Origin: Jannaschia sp. GRR-S6-38
GTDB taxonomy: Bacteria > Pseudomonadota > Alphaproteobacteria > Rhodobacterales > Rhodobacteraceae
DNA length: 64,000 nucleotides
Reading direction: 5' to 3'
Assembly: GCF_029853695.1 (NCBI RefSeq)
Contig: NZ_CP122537.1
Coordinates: 806,001-870,000 of the forward strand
This document shows, piece after piece, positions 35,569 to 45,304 of this stretch. Under the pieces are notes generated by a model. The model searched no databases. It was not told the origin of the DNA and was given only the letters and a program-made list of their open reading frames with translations. Positions within the stretch are counted from its first letter, which is position 1, and every line of letters starts with the position of its first letter. The position numbers and the translations under genes were made by a program.

Positions 35569-36855
35569 ATGCCCGGATGGATCGAAAGACTGACGGGCCG
35601 GACGGGGCCCAGCGCCGCGGCCGACGGCCCCGCAGCCGCGGCCGGCGCCCGGCGGCGCAGCCGCGCGGACCCGCCCTCCGGGGCCGGCGGGGCGATCGCG
35701 CTTCTCGATGTCGACGCGCTGAAGACCGTCAACGACGACGAGGATTTCGACACCGGCGACCGTCTGCTCAACGCGATGGGCGACGTGCTGCGCCGCGCCC
35801 TGCCGAAGGGCGCGGGGATGGAGCGGCTGGAAAGCGGGCGCTTTCTGCTCTGGCTGCCCGAGATGGCCCTCGCCGATGCCTCCGCGCTGGCCGACCGGCT
35901 GCGCCGCCACGCCGGGGCGGCCATCGTCGACGGGCGGCGCGGCCCGGTGGCGCGCACCCTCTCGGCGGGCGTCATCGGCAGCCTGCCCGAGGAGACCCGC
36001 TCGCGCGCGCTGCTGCATGCCGACATGGTGCTGGCCCGCGCCAAGGCGCTGGGCGGCGACCGGACCGAGACCGGGCGCGTGCCCGCCGCGCCATCGCTCG
36101 TGCCCGCGCGCGAGGCGGTCGAGGCCGCCGTGGCCCGGCGCGAGATGGAATACCACGTCCAGCCGATCGTCGATCTGCGCGACCGCCGCACGGTCGGCGT
36201 CGAGGCGCTGCTGCGCTGGACCCGCGGCGACGGCGTCGCGCTCGCCCCCGGCCAGTTCATCGACACGCTGAGCCGCATTCCCGAATCCGGCTCCGACCGC
36301 TTCGCGGAGCTGGCCCTGCAGGCCGCGCTGCCCTTCGTGACCGCACCGACGCCCTGCTACTGCGCCTTCAACATCAGCGGCGCCGTGCTCGACGGGCGTG
36401 GCTCGCCCGGCTGCCGCTGGCTGTCGATGCTGCTGGAGCACCTGCCCCCCGACCGGCTGGTGGTCGAAATCGTGGAAAGCGCCGTGATCGTGAAGCCCGA
36501 CCGCGCCGCCGAGCTGATCGAGCGGCTTCGCGCGCGCGGCGTGCGCGTGGCGCTCGATGATTTCGGTACCGGCCTGTCCAATCTCGAACGGCTGCGGCAA
36601 TACCCCGTCGACATCGTCAAGATCGACCGCAGCTTCGTCGATGGCGTGGGCCACGACGGCCGCGAGGAGGCGATCCTGCATTGCATCGGCGAGCTGGCCC
36701 GGACGCTGGATTTCGACGTGATCTGCGAAGGGATCGAAACCGACGCGCAGACCGATCTGCTCAGCGCGCTGGGCATCCATTTCGGGCAGGGCTATCACCT
36801 GGGCCGCCCTGCGCCCGGCCCCGACTGGGCGGCCCGCCTCGCCGCGCCCGACTGA
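35569..36855 (+). CDS. EAL-domain cyclic-di-GMP phosphodiesterase with degenerate GGDEF domain
   Basis: 428 residues. The N-terminal ~170 keep the GGDEF fold (IALLDVDALKTVNDDEDFDTGDRLLN), but the signature is SGRFL instead of GGDEF, so cyclase activity is unlikely. Residues ~185-420 are an EAL domain with the expected catalytic set: VEALLRW (EAL), FNISG, VEIVES, DDFGTG, KIDRSFV, CEGIET and GQGYHLGRP. No sensor or membrane segment, so cytoplasmic. Start ATG 35569; the longer frame from 35482 lacks similarity. Confidence 0.87.
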   Translation: MPGWIERLTGRTGPSAAADGPAAAAGARRRSRADPPSGAGGAIALLDVDALKTVNDDEDFDTGDRLLNAMGDVLRRALPKGAGMERLESGRFLLWLPEMALADASALADRLRRHAGAAIVDGRRGPVARTLSAGVIGSLPEETRSRALLHADMVLARAKALGGDRTETGRVPAAPSLVPAREAVEAAVARREMEYHVQPIVDLRDRRTVGVEALLRWTRGDGVALAPGQFIDTLSRIPESGSDRFAELALQAALPFVTAPTPCYCAFNISGAVLDGRGSPGCRWLSMLLEHLPPDRLVVEIVESAVIVKPDRAAELIERLRARGVRVALDDFGTGLSNLERLRQYPVDIVKIDRSFVDGVGHDGREEAILHCIGELARTLDFDVICEGIETDAQTDLLSALGIHFGQGYHLGRPAPGPDWAARLAAPD

Positions 36856-36858
36856 GCC

Positions 36859-37494
36859 TCAGCGCAAGGGCGCGAGCCGCGCATCCGGCAGCCGGCAGTC
36901 GCGGACGACATCGGCGCCGCAATCGCGCGGCGCGAGCGTCCTGTCGAGGCAGATGCGCACCTCCTGCACCCGGCCCGCGCGGCAGGTCACCGTCAGCATG
37001 TCGGGCCCGAGCGCCGGGTTCAACTCCAGGAAGGCCTCCTCGATCACCCGGGCCGGAAGCGTCACCTCGCGGCCCAGGGCGCGCAGCGGTTCCGGCCGCG
37101 CGACCTGGCCGTAGGCGCGGCGCGACAGCGCGAAGTAATCATCCGCCGAGAGCCCCGAGCAGCGCCCGTGCTTCTTCCACTGATGCCAGGCGAGACCCGC
37201 GCTGCCCATCAGGTCGGCCATCGCCGCGGTCTGGGCGCGCGTGGCCTCCCGTCGGGGGGTGCTGCAATAGCTGGGCCAGCCGGTCTCGTATTGCGGCCAG
37301 AGCCCATGCAGCGTGAAGCCGCGAGCCGCGCCCGCGGCGCATTCCGGCGCGCCGCGCGCATCGCCTTCCAACGCGCACCAGGTGGGCGACCAGCTCAGGC
37401 TCAGCACGTAATAGTCGAAATCGCCCGCGCGCTCGCCCTCGGCCCGCAACGGATGGGTCAGGAGCAGCGTCAGAAGGCAGATCAGGCGGATCAT
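36859..37494 (-). CDS. Secreted ribonuclease T2 family protein
   Basis: 211 residues with a signal peptide (MIRLICLLTLLLTHPLRAEG). Active-site block I is FTLHGLWPQ and block II is WHQWKKHGRC; the two catalytic histidines are present, while the usual Glu of block II (HEW) is Gln. Cysteines are positioned for disulfides. A periplasmic or extracellular RNase, probably nutritional. Start ATG 37494; a longer reading to 37521 is less likely. Divergent from trcR. Confidence 0.82.
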   Translation of the reverse strand: MIRLICLLTLLLTHPLRAEGERAGDFDYYVLSLSWSPTWCALEGDARGAPECAAGAARGFTLHGLWPQYETGWPSYCSTPRREATRAQTAAMADLMGSAGLAWHQWKKHGRCSGLSADDYFALSRRAYGQVARPEPLRALGREVTLPARVIEEAFLELNPALGPDMLTVTCRAGRVQEVRICLDRTLAPRDCGADVVRDCRLPDARLAPLR

Positions 37495-37646
37495 TTGAGG
37501 TCTTTCCCCGAGGGTCGGCATTGCCTATATAGCCCGCCAAGTTCCCCGAAAGCGAGAACACGGCGCCCCCGCCGCAGCCCCTGACCCGGGCGACGGGGAA
37601 GGTCCGTCCGTAGGGGAGATGGACAGGTCCGCGAAGGAGCGACGCG

Positions 37647-38450
37647 ATGAACAAACCGATCATGGCCAAGGCCACCGCCGTCTGGCTGGTGGATAACACG
37701 ACGATCAGCTTCAAGCAGATCGGCGATTTCTGCGACCTGCACGAGCTGGAGGTCCAGGGCATCGCCGATGGCGACGTCGCGGTCGGCGTGAAGGGCTTCG
37801 ACCCGATCGCCAACAACCAGCTGACGCAGGAAGAGATCGACGCGGCCGAGATGGACCCGACGCACAAGCTCAAGCTCAAGCACTACCAGGCCGCCATCGG
37901 CGAGGAAAAGCGTCGCGGGCCCCGCTACACGCCGCTGTCGAAGCGCCAGGACCGCCCCGCCTCGATCCTGTGGCTGGTGAAGTTCCACCCCGAGCTGACG
38001 GATGCGCAGATCTCCAAGCTGATCGGCACGACCAAGCCCACGATCCAGTCGATTCGCGAGCGCACGCATTGGAACATCCAGAACATCCAGCCCATCGACC
38101 CGGTGGCGCTGGGCCTGTGCAAGCAGTCCGAGCTGGATGCCGCCGTTCAGAAGGCCGCCGCCAAGAAGGCCGCCGAGGGCGCAGTCATGTCAGACGACGA
38201 ACGCCGCAAGCTGGTCTCGACCGAGCAGAGCCTGGGCGCTGATCCCGACGAGCCGCGGATGCCCTCCGCGATCTCGGGGCTGGAGACCTTCTCGCTCTCG
38301 GGCAACGACGCCGATGACGAAGAGGTCAAGGACACGCGCGATCCCCGCGATGCCGAGAGCTTCTTCAACCTGCCCGAGGGCGGGGACGAAGAGAGCGAAG
38401 ACAACAGCGACGATAGCGACGACGAGAGCGAAGACGACAGCGACCGCTGA
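37647..38450 (+). CDS. trcR: Cell-cycle transcriptional regulator TrcR (DUF1013)
   Basis: 267 residues. The alphaproteobacteria-specific DUF1013 core covers ~1-165 (VWLVDNTTISFKQIGDFCDLHELEVQGIADGDVA; WLVKFHPELTDAQISKLIGTTKPTIQSIRERTHWN, the latter HTH-like). The C-terminal third is acidic and low-complexity, ending in repeated Ser/Asp/Glu (residues ~245-267). Almost universally conserved in the class. Start ATG 37647; MAKATA at 37662 also possible. Confidence 0.85.
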   Translation: MNKPIMAKATAVWLVDNTTISFKQIGDFCDLHELEVQGIADGDVAVGVKGFDPIANNQLTQEEIDAAEMDPTHKLKLKHYQAAIGEEKRRGPRYTPLSKRQDRPASILWLVKFHPELTDAQISKLIGTTKPTIQSIRERTHWNIQNIQPIDPVALGLCKQSELDAAVQKAAAKKAAEGAVMSDDERRKLVSTEQSLGADPDEPRMPSAISGLETFSLSGNDADDEEVKDTRDPRDAESFFNLPEGGDEESEDNSDDSDDESEDDSDR

Positions 38451-38471
38451 TCCTTGGCACGGGCGGTCTCG

Positions 38472-38500
38472 GGTGGGGCGAAGGATCCGTGCGCCCCACC
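38472..38500 (+). terminator. Stem-loop downstream of trcR
   Basis: GGTGGGGC / GCCCCACC (38472-38479, 38493-38500), 13-base loop, no T-run; weak terminator candidate. The rest of the 200-base gap to 38652 shows no gene. Confidence 0.35.
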
Positions 38501-38651
38501 GGGCCGCGGGCCCCCTGCCGGTCGGTGATCCGCCGGGCGACCCGTCGCCCGCCGCCCGATGCCTGCCCGCCTTGCCGCTCCACCTCGTGAACGCCTGCGC
38601 GCCTGACGGGCCGCGGCGCATGGTCGCCTCCGCCCCGCACGGTCCTCGGCT

Positions 38652-40139
38652 ATGTCCGCCGCAATGATCCGCCGTCGCGCCATCATGCTCCTCGTCGCGG
38701 TCGCGGCCGGTCTGGTCGCGGCACTGGCCGTGCTGACCCTCGAACGGCAGCGCGCCGACCTCGTCGTCGAGACCCGCTCGCTGGCCGAATCCCCGGCCAC
38801 CATCTGGCGGACGCCCGATACCGACGCGGCGCCGCTCGTGGTGATCGCCCACGGCTACGCCGGATCGCGCCAGATGATGCAGGCGCTGGCGATCACCCTC
38901 GCGCGGTCGGGCTTCGTCGCGGTGACCTTCGACTTCCAAGGCCATGGCCGCCACCCCGACCCGATGAATGGCGACGTCACCTCGCTCGACGGCGCGACGG
39001 CACAGCTGGTCGCGCAGACGGTATCGGTGACGCGCGCGGCGCGGGCCTTGCCCGGCGTGGCGGGGCCGGTGGCGCTGGTCGGGCATTCGATGGCCACCGA
39101 CATCGTGATCCGCGCCAGTGCCCAGATCGAGGACACCGCCGCGGTCGTCGCGATCTCGATGTATTCGGACGCGGTCGAGCCGGGCTTTCCCGAACGGCTC
39201 CTGATCCTGTCGGGCGCGCGGGAGGGCCGCCTGCGCGAGGTGGCGCTCGACCGGCTGCAGCAGCTCGACCCAGATGCTGCGGAAGGCGAGACCATCCGGG
39301 CCGGCGCGGTCGAACGGCGCGCCGTGGCCGCCCCTCTGGTCGGCCATGTGGGCGTGCTCTACAGCGCGACCACGCTGTCCGAGACGCGCGACTGGATCGC
39401 GGGCGCGATGGGGCGCCCGGCGTTCGGGCCGCTGCCAAATCCCGGGCCCTGGATCGCGGTCCTGCTCGGCGCGCTCGTCCTCCTGGCCTGGCCGCTCTCG
39501 GGGCTGCTGGGCCGGACGCCCCCACCGACGCCGCGGCCCTGGACCACCGCGCTCGTCCCGCTCGCCGCCCCGGTGCTCCCGGCGCTGGCGGCGGCCGCGC
39601 TGTTTCCCCCGAGCCTGCTCGGCCTCGGCGCCTTCGGCGCGCTCACAGCCTTCTTCGGCGTCTGGGGCGGGGTGCAGCTCGCCACGCTCTGGCGCGCCGG
39701 GCGGCGGCCGGGACCCGTGGCGGGGGCCGCGGGGCTGGCGCTTCTCCTCCTCTGGGGCCTCGTCCTCTTCGCGCCCGCGCTCGACCGCTACGGCGCGGCC
39801 TTCCTGCCCAGGGGCCCCCGGCTGGAGGTCATGGGCCTCCTGTTCCTCGGGACCGTACCCTTCTGCCTGGGCGACGCGCTTTTGACCCGCGGGCTGGGCT
39901 GGCTGCCCCGGCTGGCAGTGCGGCTGCTGCCCCTCGCGGTCCTGCTCGTCGCCATGCTCCTGTCGCCGCGCCTCGGCATCGCCTTCACCGTGCTGCCGGT
40001 CATGATCCTGTTCTGGGCCGTCTACGGGCTCGCGGCCCGCTGGCTCGTCGCCGGGCGCGGGATTTGGGCGACCGGGCTCGGGCTCGGGCTCATCCTCGCC
40101 TGGGCCATCGCTGCCAGCACCCCGCTCGTCGCCGCCTGA
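38652..40139 (+). CDS. Alpha/beta hydrolase fused to a multi-pass membrane domain
   Basis: 495 residues: N-terminal membrane anchor (~9-28), an alpha/beta hydrolase domain (~50-255) with HGYAGSRQMMQAL and nucleophile elbow GHSMATD near residue 145, then about eight hydrophobic segments from ~262 to the end. The hydrolase part would face the periplasm if the first segment is a normal anchor. The acid member of the triad is not clear to me. Substrate unknown; a lipid-related role is only a guess from the membrane context. Confidence 0.7.
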   Translation: MSAAMIRRRAIMLLVAVAAGLVAALAVLTLERQRADLVVETRSLAESPATIWRTPDTDAAPLVVIAHGYAGSRQMMQALAITLARSGFVAVTFDFQGHGRHPDPMNGDVTSLDGATAQLVAQTVSVTRAARALPGVAGPVALVGHSMATDIVIRASAQIEDTAAVVAISMYSDAVEPGFPERLLILSGAREGRLREVALDRLQQLDPDAAEGETIRAGAVERRAVAAPLVGHVGVLYSATTLSETRDWIAGAMGRPAFGPLPNPGPWIAVLLGALVLLAWPLSGLLGRTPPPTPRPWTTALVPLAAPVLPALAAAALFPPSLLGLGAFGALTAFFGVWGGVQLATLWRAGRRPGPVAGAAGLALLLLWGLVLFAPALDRYGAAFLPRGPRLEVMGLLFLGTVPFCLGDALLTRGLGWLPRLAVRLLPLAVLLVAMLLSPRLGIAFTVLPVMILFWAVYGLAARWLVAGRGIWATGLGLGLILAWAIAASTPLVAA

Positions 40140-40262
40140 GATCGTCGGGGCCGGGCGGGTCGGGGGAGCGACAGCACGAACTTCCAGGCGCGGTCGGCAT
40201 CGGTGCCCGTGATGGCGGTCACGCCCGAGCCAAGATCGCGCCCGAGATCGAGCCACCCACGG

Positions 40263-41089
40263 TCAGCCCAGCTCCAGCGTCCCCACCGCATAGATACTTT
40301 CGCCCACTTCGAGGGGAGCCCCCCGGTACATGCGGGTGGTCTCGAAGCTCGGCGCCAGGCCCAGCGCGGCGCAATGCGCCGAGAGCTCGGGCGCGAAATC
40401 CGGCACGTCGATCGCGACCTCTTCGCGCGTCTCGGGCACGACCGCGCCGATCAGGATCGCCGCCGCCTCGATATCGGCCGCCACCAGCGGCCCGATCTTG
40501 CGCCCGTCCGACAGCGCCGGATCGTCGCGAAGCCTGCGATGGCCCCGTCGCGATCCACGACGCTGGTCCGCCGCGCGGCGTCGCCCCGAAGCCACGGCGC
40601 CATGTAGGCGGGTTTCGCGCAGCCCGATGCCCGGCCCTCCCAGGCGACGAGCGCGGGGATCTCCACCGCCTCGACCGGCCGGACCCCCGCGGCCCGCGTG
40701 GAGGCAATCCGGCCGACCCAGCGCGTCGTGCCCGTCGAGGCCACGAAGCCCGAGGCCGCATAGTTCGCCTGCTGCGCGGGCACGGCATCGAGTCCGATCG
40801 TCCGGTCCCCCGCGTGGCGGATCGCGTGACGCCAGAGCGCGTGGCCGATTCCGCGGCCGCGGAATTCGGGGCGGACGAGGTAGAGCCCGAGAAACGCGTA
40901 GGCCGGGCCGTGATTGACGACGGAAATGGCGGCCACGGGTTCGCCCTCCGCCTCGGTCAGGAAGAACCCCTCGGGATCGGCGGCCTGGAACGCGGCGGCA
41001 TCGGTCAGGCCGGGGTTCCAGCCCTCCGCCGCGGCCCAGTCCAGGACGCGCTCCAGATCCGCCCGGCCCGCGCGGCGATGCCGGATCAC
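40263..41089 (-). pseudogene. GNAT family N-acetyltransferase, frameshifted
   Basis: Two-part GNAT acetyltransferase: an N-terminal GNAT domain (LYLVRPEFRGRGIGHALWRHAI holds the acetyl-CoA loop) and a C-terminal Acetyltransf_18-like domain (IGPLVAADIEAAAILIGA...). The frame breaks near 40501-40505: adding one base restores CRTGRKIGPL. As read, neither half is complete. Start GTG 41089 overlaps the GntR stop (GTGA), so it is in the GntR operon. Single-base loss may be real or a sequencing error. Confidence 0.8.
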
Positions 41090-41781
41090 GGGGCGAAGGC
41101 CTCGCGCAGCGAGACCGTCTCCTCGGCGGGCTCGCGCAGGTCCAGAAGCGACAGCAGGTCCAGCAGGTGACCCTTCATGAGCTCCTCCGCCGTGGCGGCG
41201 TCGTTGCGCTCCATGGCGTCCAGGAGGGCGTGATGCGCGTGGCTCTCGCACATGGCGCTCTGGCGCCGCCAGTAGAGCGCGATGATCAGCGAGGAGCGCG
41301 AGACGAGCTGCCGGATGAAGGCCTCGATCGTCGTCTGGTCCGCGATCCGCGCGATCTCTATGTGGAAGCGTCCAGACAGCATCAGCGCGCGGCCCGCCTG
41401 CCCCGCGTCCAGCGCGGCATGCTCGTCGGCCAGATGCGCCTCCAGCCGGGCGATGTCGGCCGCCGTCGCCCGTTCGGCGGCGGCCCGCGCGGTCGAGGGC
41501 TCCAGCAGGGCGCGCGCCTCGAAGACCTCGCGCGCCTCGCGCACGGAGGGCTTGGCGACGAAAGCACCGCGGTTGCGCTCGATCCGGACGAGCCCGTAAT
41601 CGGCGAGGCTGCGCAGCGCCTGCCGCGCCACGGTGCGCCCGACGCCGAAGACCTCGGCCACCTCCTCCTCGGAGAGCTTCATGCCCGGCCGGACGCGATG
41701 CTCGTGGATCGCCTCGATCAGCTGGACGGCGATCGGGTCGGTCATGGCCGGGGGCGATGGGGGCGCGGTCAGGTCGGTCAA
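41086..41781 (-). CDS. GntR family regulator (FCD/FadR subgroup)
   Basis: 231 residues. Winged HTH at ~30-75 (GMKLSEEEVAEVFGVGRTVARQALRSLADYGLVRIERNRGAFVA) and an all-helical FCD ligand-binding domain (~95-215). Start TTG 41781 chosen because GAGGAG lies 8 bases before it; ATG 41745 lacks a ribosome site. Divergent from the ABC importer across 237 bases containing a TNGTNNACNA operator match, so it probably controls that system. Confidence 0.85.
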   Translation of the reverse strand: MTDLTAPPSPPAMTDPIAVQLIEAIHEHRVRPGMKLSEEEVAEVFGVGRTVARQALRSLADYGLVRIERNRGAFVAKPSVREAREVFEARALLEPSTARAAAERATAADIARLEAHLADEHAALDAGQAGRALMLSGRFHIEIARIADQTTIEAFIRQLVSRSSLIIALYWRRQSAMCESHAHHALLDAMERNDAATAEELMKGHLLDLLSLLDLREPAEETVSLREAFAP

Positions 41782-41864
41782 GGCGGTACTCCTCGCGCCC
41801 GCTTTGCCAGAGCGCGGGATGCGCGACAACAGGGCCGCGACATGCCGCGGGACACGCCGCTGGA

Positions 41865-41874
41865 TCGTATACAA
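41865..41874. promoter_or_regulatory. FadR-subfamily GntR operator candidate
   Basis: TCGTATACAA fits the TNGTNNACNA consensus of FCD-type GntR regulators; the GTATAC core is palindromic. It lies ~85 bases before the GntR gene and ~145 before the importer gene. Confidence 0.5.
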
Positions 41875-42018
41875 TCTCTGCCGGGATTCGCGACATCGGT
41901 GCCCCGTTTCGCGGAAAGATTCATCACTCCCGCGCCGGCGCCCGGCGGCGACGCGCGAGAGTCTCGCCTGTAGCCCCGGGCGGGGGCCAAGGCTGGTTCG
42001 ACAGCACCCGGAGGCGCC

Positions 42019-43002
42019 ATGCGGTCCGATCTCGATCTGGAACTGGTCAAGCTGACCAAGCGCTACGGCGATACGGTCGCGGTGGACGGGATCGACCACC
42101 TTTTCCACGCGGGCACCTATGCCTGCCTTCTCGGGCCCTCCGGCTGCGGCAAGTCCTCGACCCTGCGGATGATCGCCGGCCACGAGGGGGTCAGCGCGGG
42201 CAGCGTGGTCCTGGGCGGGCGCGATGTCTCTCAGCTGCCGCCCGCCAAACGCGGAACGGCGATGATGTTCCAGTCCTACGCGCTCTTCCCGCATCTCTCG
42301 GTGGCCGACAACGTGGCCTTCAGCCTACGCATGAAAGGCGTCGACGCCGCCGCCCGCAAGGCGCGCGCGCTGGAGATGCTCGATCTGGTGGACATGACCG
42401 CCCATGCCGACCGGCTGCCCGCGCAGCTCTCCGGCGGCCAGCAGCAGCGCGTCGCGCTGGCCCGCGCGCTGGTGACCGAGCCGCAGGTCCTGCTGCTCGA
42501 CGAGCCGCTCTCGGCGCTCGACCCGTTCCTGCGGGTGCGGATGCGCGGCGAGCTGCGCCGCCTGCAGCGCGAGCTGGGCATCACCTTCGTCCACGTCACC
42601 CACGGCCAGGACGAGGCGCTGGCGCTCGCCGACGAGATCGTCGTGATGAACAACGCGGTGATCGAACAGGCCGGCCCCACCCGCGCGGTCTTCGACGCGC
42701 CCGCCACCGCCTTCGTCGCGCGGTTCCTCGGCTCGCATAACGTCATCGCCCTGCCGGACGGGCAATTCGCCATCCGCTCCGACGCGCTGCGCGTGACCGA
42801 GCCCGGCGCCGCCCGACTGCAGGGCCGCGTCACCGGCGTCGAGTACCAGGGCACCCATGTCGCCCTGACCGCCGCGACCGACGGCGACCAGGAGGTGACG
42901 GCCCTGCTCACCGACCAAGACTTCTTCGGCGCGCCGAAGGAACCCGGGCAGGCCATCGGCCTCGGCTGGGACGACCGCGCGGCGCATCTGCTGCGCGCCT
43001 GA
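42019..43002 (+). CDS. ABC transporter ATP-binding protein (PotA-like)
   Basis: 327 residues. Walker [11 protein letters not shown]-loop FQSYALFPH, signature [15 protein letters not shown], Walker B LLLDEP, and a C-terminal TOBE domain (~260-320). This is the spermidine/putrescine/iron type of importer ATPase. ATG 42019 follows GGAGG. First gene of a five-gene unit (ATPase, binding protein, two permeases, racemase). Confidence 0.9.
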   Translation: MRSDLDLELVKLTKRYGDTVAVDGIDHLFHAGTYACLLGPSGCGKSSTLRMIAGHEGVSAGSVVLGGRDVSQLPPAKRGTAMMFQSYALFPHLSVADNVAFSLRMKGVDAAARKARALEMLDLVDMTAHADRLPAQLSGGQQQRVALARALVTEPQVLLLDEPLSALDPFLRVRMRGELRRLQRELGITFVHVTHGQDEALALADEIVVMNNAVIEQAGPTRAVFDAPATAFVARFLGSHNVIALPDGQFAIRSDALRVTEPGAARLQGRVTGVEYQGTHVALTAATDGDQEVTALLTDQDFFGAPKEPGQAIGLGWDDRAAHLLRA

Positions 43003-43039
43003 CGAAAGACCGACAACAACCACACAGGGGGATCCTGCC

Positions 43040-44314
43040 ATGACCACCATCTCGAAGGTCCGCTACTCGCGGCGATCCATGCTCAAGACCGGCGCCGCCG
43101 CGATGGCGGCCACCGCGCTGCCCGCCCCGATGGTCTGGGGCCAGGAGACGAAGGACATCGTGCTGCGCCAGTTCGGCACCGGCGTGTCCAATCTCAACGA
43201 CGTGGCCAACAAGGTGAAGGAAGACCTCGGCTTCACGCTCGAGATGACCGCGCTCGACAGCGACAGCGTCACACAGCGCGCCGCGACCCAGCCCGACAGC
43301 TTCGACATCGCCGATATCGAGTACTGGATCTGCAAGAAGGTCTGGCCCACCGGCAACCTGCAGGCGATGGATACCTCGCGGATCCTCAACTACGACAAGA
43401 TCGTCGGCATCTTCCGTACCGGCAAGCTGAACCCGACCTCGACCATCGCGCAGGGCACCGCCCCGCACACCGTGGGCTTCGTCGAAGGCCCCGGCGGGAC
43501 CGAGTTCGTGGACAACGAGTCCGGCTGGATGACGCTGATCCCGACGATCTACAACGCCGACACACTGGGCATCCGCCCCGACCTGATCGGCCGGCCGATC
43601 AACAACTGGTCCGAGCTCCTGAACCCCGAGTTCCAGGGCAAGGCCTCGATCCTCGACATCTCCTCGATCGGGATCATGGACATGGCCATGGTCTGCGAGT
43701 CGATGGGCGAGATCACCTATGCCGACAAGGGCAACATGACCCGCGACGAGATCGACCGGACCATCGCGATCTTCACCGAGGCCAAGCGCAACGGCCAGTT
43801 CCGCGCCTTCTGGAAGACCTTCGACGAGAGCGTGAACCTGATGGCCTCCGGCGAGGTCGTGATCCAGTCCATGTGGTCGCCCGCGATCACCGCGGTGAAG
43901 TCGCGCGGCATCCCCTGCGTCTACCAGCCGCTGGAGGAGGGCTACCGCTCCTGGGGCGGCGGCCTCGGCCTGTCCTCGAACCTCTCGGGCATGGAGCTCG
44001 ACGCGGCCTACGACTACATCAACTGGTATCTCGCCGGCTGGGTCGGCGGCTACCTGATGCGGCAGGGCTACTACTCGGCGGTGCCCGAGACGTCGAAGGC
44101 CTTCATGACCGAGAACGAGTGGGGCTACTGGTTCGAGGGCAAGCCCGCCACCGACGTCATCACCTCGCCCACCGGCGACGTGCTGGCCCAAGCGGGCGAG
44201 ACCCGCGACGGCGGCTCCTTCGAGGAGCGGATGGGCGCAGTCGCCTGCTGGAACGCCGTGATGGACGAGAACCAGTACATGGTCCGCAAGTGGAACGAGT
44301 TCATCGCCGCCTGA
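43040..44314 (+). CDS. Periplasmic solute-binding protein (Tat-exported, PotD-like)
   Basis: 424 residues. Twin-arginine signal SRRSMLKTGAAAMAATALPA at the N-terminus, so exported folded. The body has the SBP fold of PotD-type proteins (YNADTLGIRPD; NNWSELLNPEFQGKASILD). Substrate unknown; the neighbouring hydantoin/Asp-Glu racemase suggests a nitrogen-containing compound. ATG 43040 behind GGGG. Confidence 0.87.
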   Translation: MTTISKVRYSRRSMLKTGAAAMAATALPAPMVWGQETKDIVLRQFGTGVSNLNDVANKVKEDLGFTLEMTALDSDSVTQRAATQPDSFDIADIEYWICKKVWPTGNLQAMDTSRILNYDKIVGIFRTGKLNPTSTIAQGTAPHTVGFVEGPGGTEFVDNESGWMTLIPTIYNADTLGIRPDLIGRPINNWSELLNPEFQGKASILDISSIGIMDMAMVCESMGEITYADKGNMTRDEIDRTIAIFTEAKRNGQFRAFWKTFDESVNLMASGEVVIQSMWSPAITAVKSRGIPCVYQPLEEGYRSWGGGLGLSSNLSGMELDAAYDYINWYLAGWVGGYLMRQGYYSAVPETSKAFMTENEWGYWFEGKPATDVITSPTGDVLAQAGETRDGGSFEERMGAVACWNAVMDENQYMVRKWNEFIAA

Positions 44315-44336
44315 CGCCCTGACGTCCTGACATCCG

Positions 44337-44368
44337 CGCGCGCGGCCCGGGGACACGGGCCGCGCGCG
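44337..44368 (+). other. Strong hairpin between binding-protein and permease genes
   Basis: 13-bp perfect stem CGCGCGCGGCCCG / CGGGCCGCGCGCG (44337-44349, 44356-44368), 6-base loop, no T-run. Placement after the binding-protein gene suggests mRNA stabilisation or partial attenuation that favours binding-protein synthesis. Confidence 0.55.
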
Positions 44369-44392
44369 TCATCGCCTTGATCCGGGGACCCG

Positions 44393-45304
44393 ATGACCGA
44401 CCAGACCCTCACCGCCGCCGAGCCGGCCCCCGCCGCCGCGCCCCGCCGCCGCGCGCCGGGCCGCCACCTGGCGGGCTGGCTTCTGGCCCTGCCGCTCGCG
44501 ACGGTGCTGGGGCTATTCCTCGTGCTGCCCATCATCATGATCGTGATCGTCAGCTTCTGGGGCGCGACCGAGTTCTCGATCTACCCGGCCTTCGAGTTCG
44601 ACAATTACGCCTTCCTCATCGGCTCGGACGTGACCTATCGCGTCTTTGGCAACACCATCAAATACGCGCTGATCACCTGGGCCTTCACCCTGCTGATCGG
44701 CTTCACCGTGGCCTATTTCCTGGCCTTCCACGTGCGCAGCCTCACCTGGCAGATCGCGCTGTTCCTGCTCTGCACGATCCCGTTCTGGACCTCGAACATC
44801 ATCCGCATGATCTCGTGGATCCCGTTTCTCGGGCGCGAGGGGCTGGCCAATTCGGCGCTCCTGTCCTGGGGGGTGATCGACCGGCCGCTCGACTGGCTCC
44901 TGTTTTCGGATTTCAGCGTGATCCTGGCCTTCGTCCATCTCTACACGCTTTTCATGGTCGTCCCGATCTTCAACACGATGATGCGGATCGACCGGTCGCT
45001 GATCGAGGCGGCGGTGGATGCGGGCGCGACGGGCTGGCAGGTGGTCTGGCACGTGATCGTGCCGCTGACGAAGCCCGGCATCATGATCGGCACGATCTTC
45101 GTGGTGACGCTGGTGATGGGCGACTTCATCACCGTGCGCTTCATGTCGGGCTCGCAGGCCGCCAATGTCGGACGGCTGATCTCCAACGACATCGCGCTGC
45201 TGCAATACCCCTCGGCCTCGGCCACGGCGGTGATCCTGCTCGTCACGGTGCTGATGGTGATCGGCATCCTCTTGCGCTTCGTCGACATCCGGAAGGAACT
45301 CTGA
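44393..45304 (+). CDS. ABC transporter permease (PotB-like)
   Basis: 303 residues, six membrane segments after a Pro/Ala-rich cytoplasmic start. EAA motif SLIEAAVDAGATGWQVVWHVIVPLTKPG. Stop overlaps the next permease ATG by one base. Confidence 0.9.
   Translation: MTDQTLTAAEPAPAAAPRRRAPGRHLAGWLLALPLATVLGLFLVLPIIMIVIVSFWGATEFSIYPAFEFDNYAFLIGSDVTYRVFGNTIKYALITWAFTLLIGFTVAYFLAFHVRSLTWQIALFLLCTIPFWTSNIIRMISWIPFLGREGLANSALLSWGVIDRPLDWLLFSDFSVILAFVHLYTLFMVVPIFNTMMRIDRSLIEAAVDAGATGWQVVWHVIVPLTKPGIMIGTIFVVTLVMGDFITVRFMSGSQAANVGRLISNDIALLQYPSASATAVILLVTVLMVIGILLRFVDIRKEL

Noticed and set aside
40140..40262. Possible small minus-strand ORF downstream of the GNAT gene (reads ...SGVTAITGTDADRAWKFVLSL...)
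   Set aside because: No convincing start codon, no ribosome site and it runs into the convergent hydrolase gene. It could be a gene remnant but cannot be supported.
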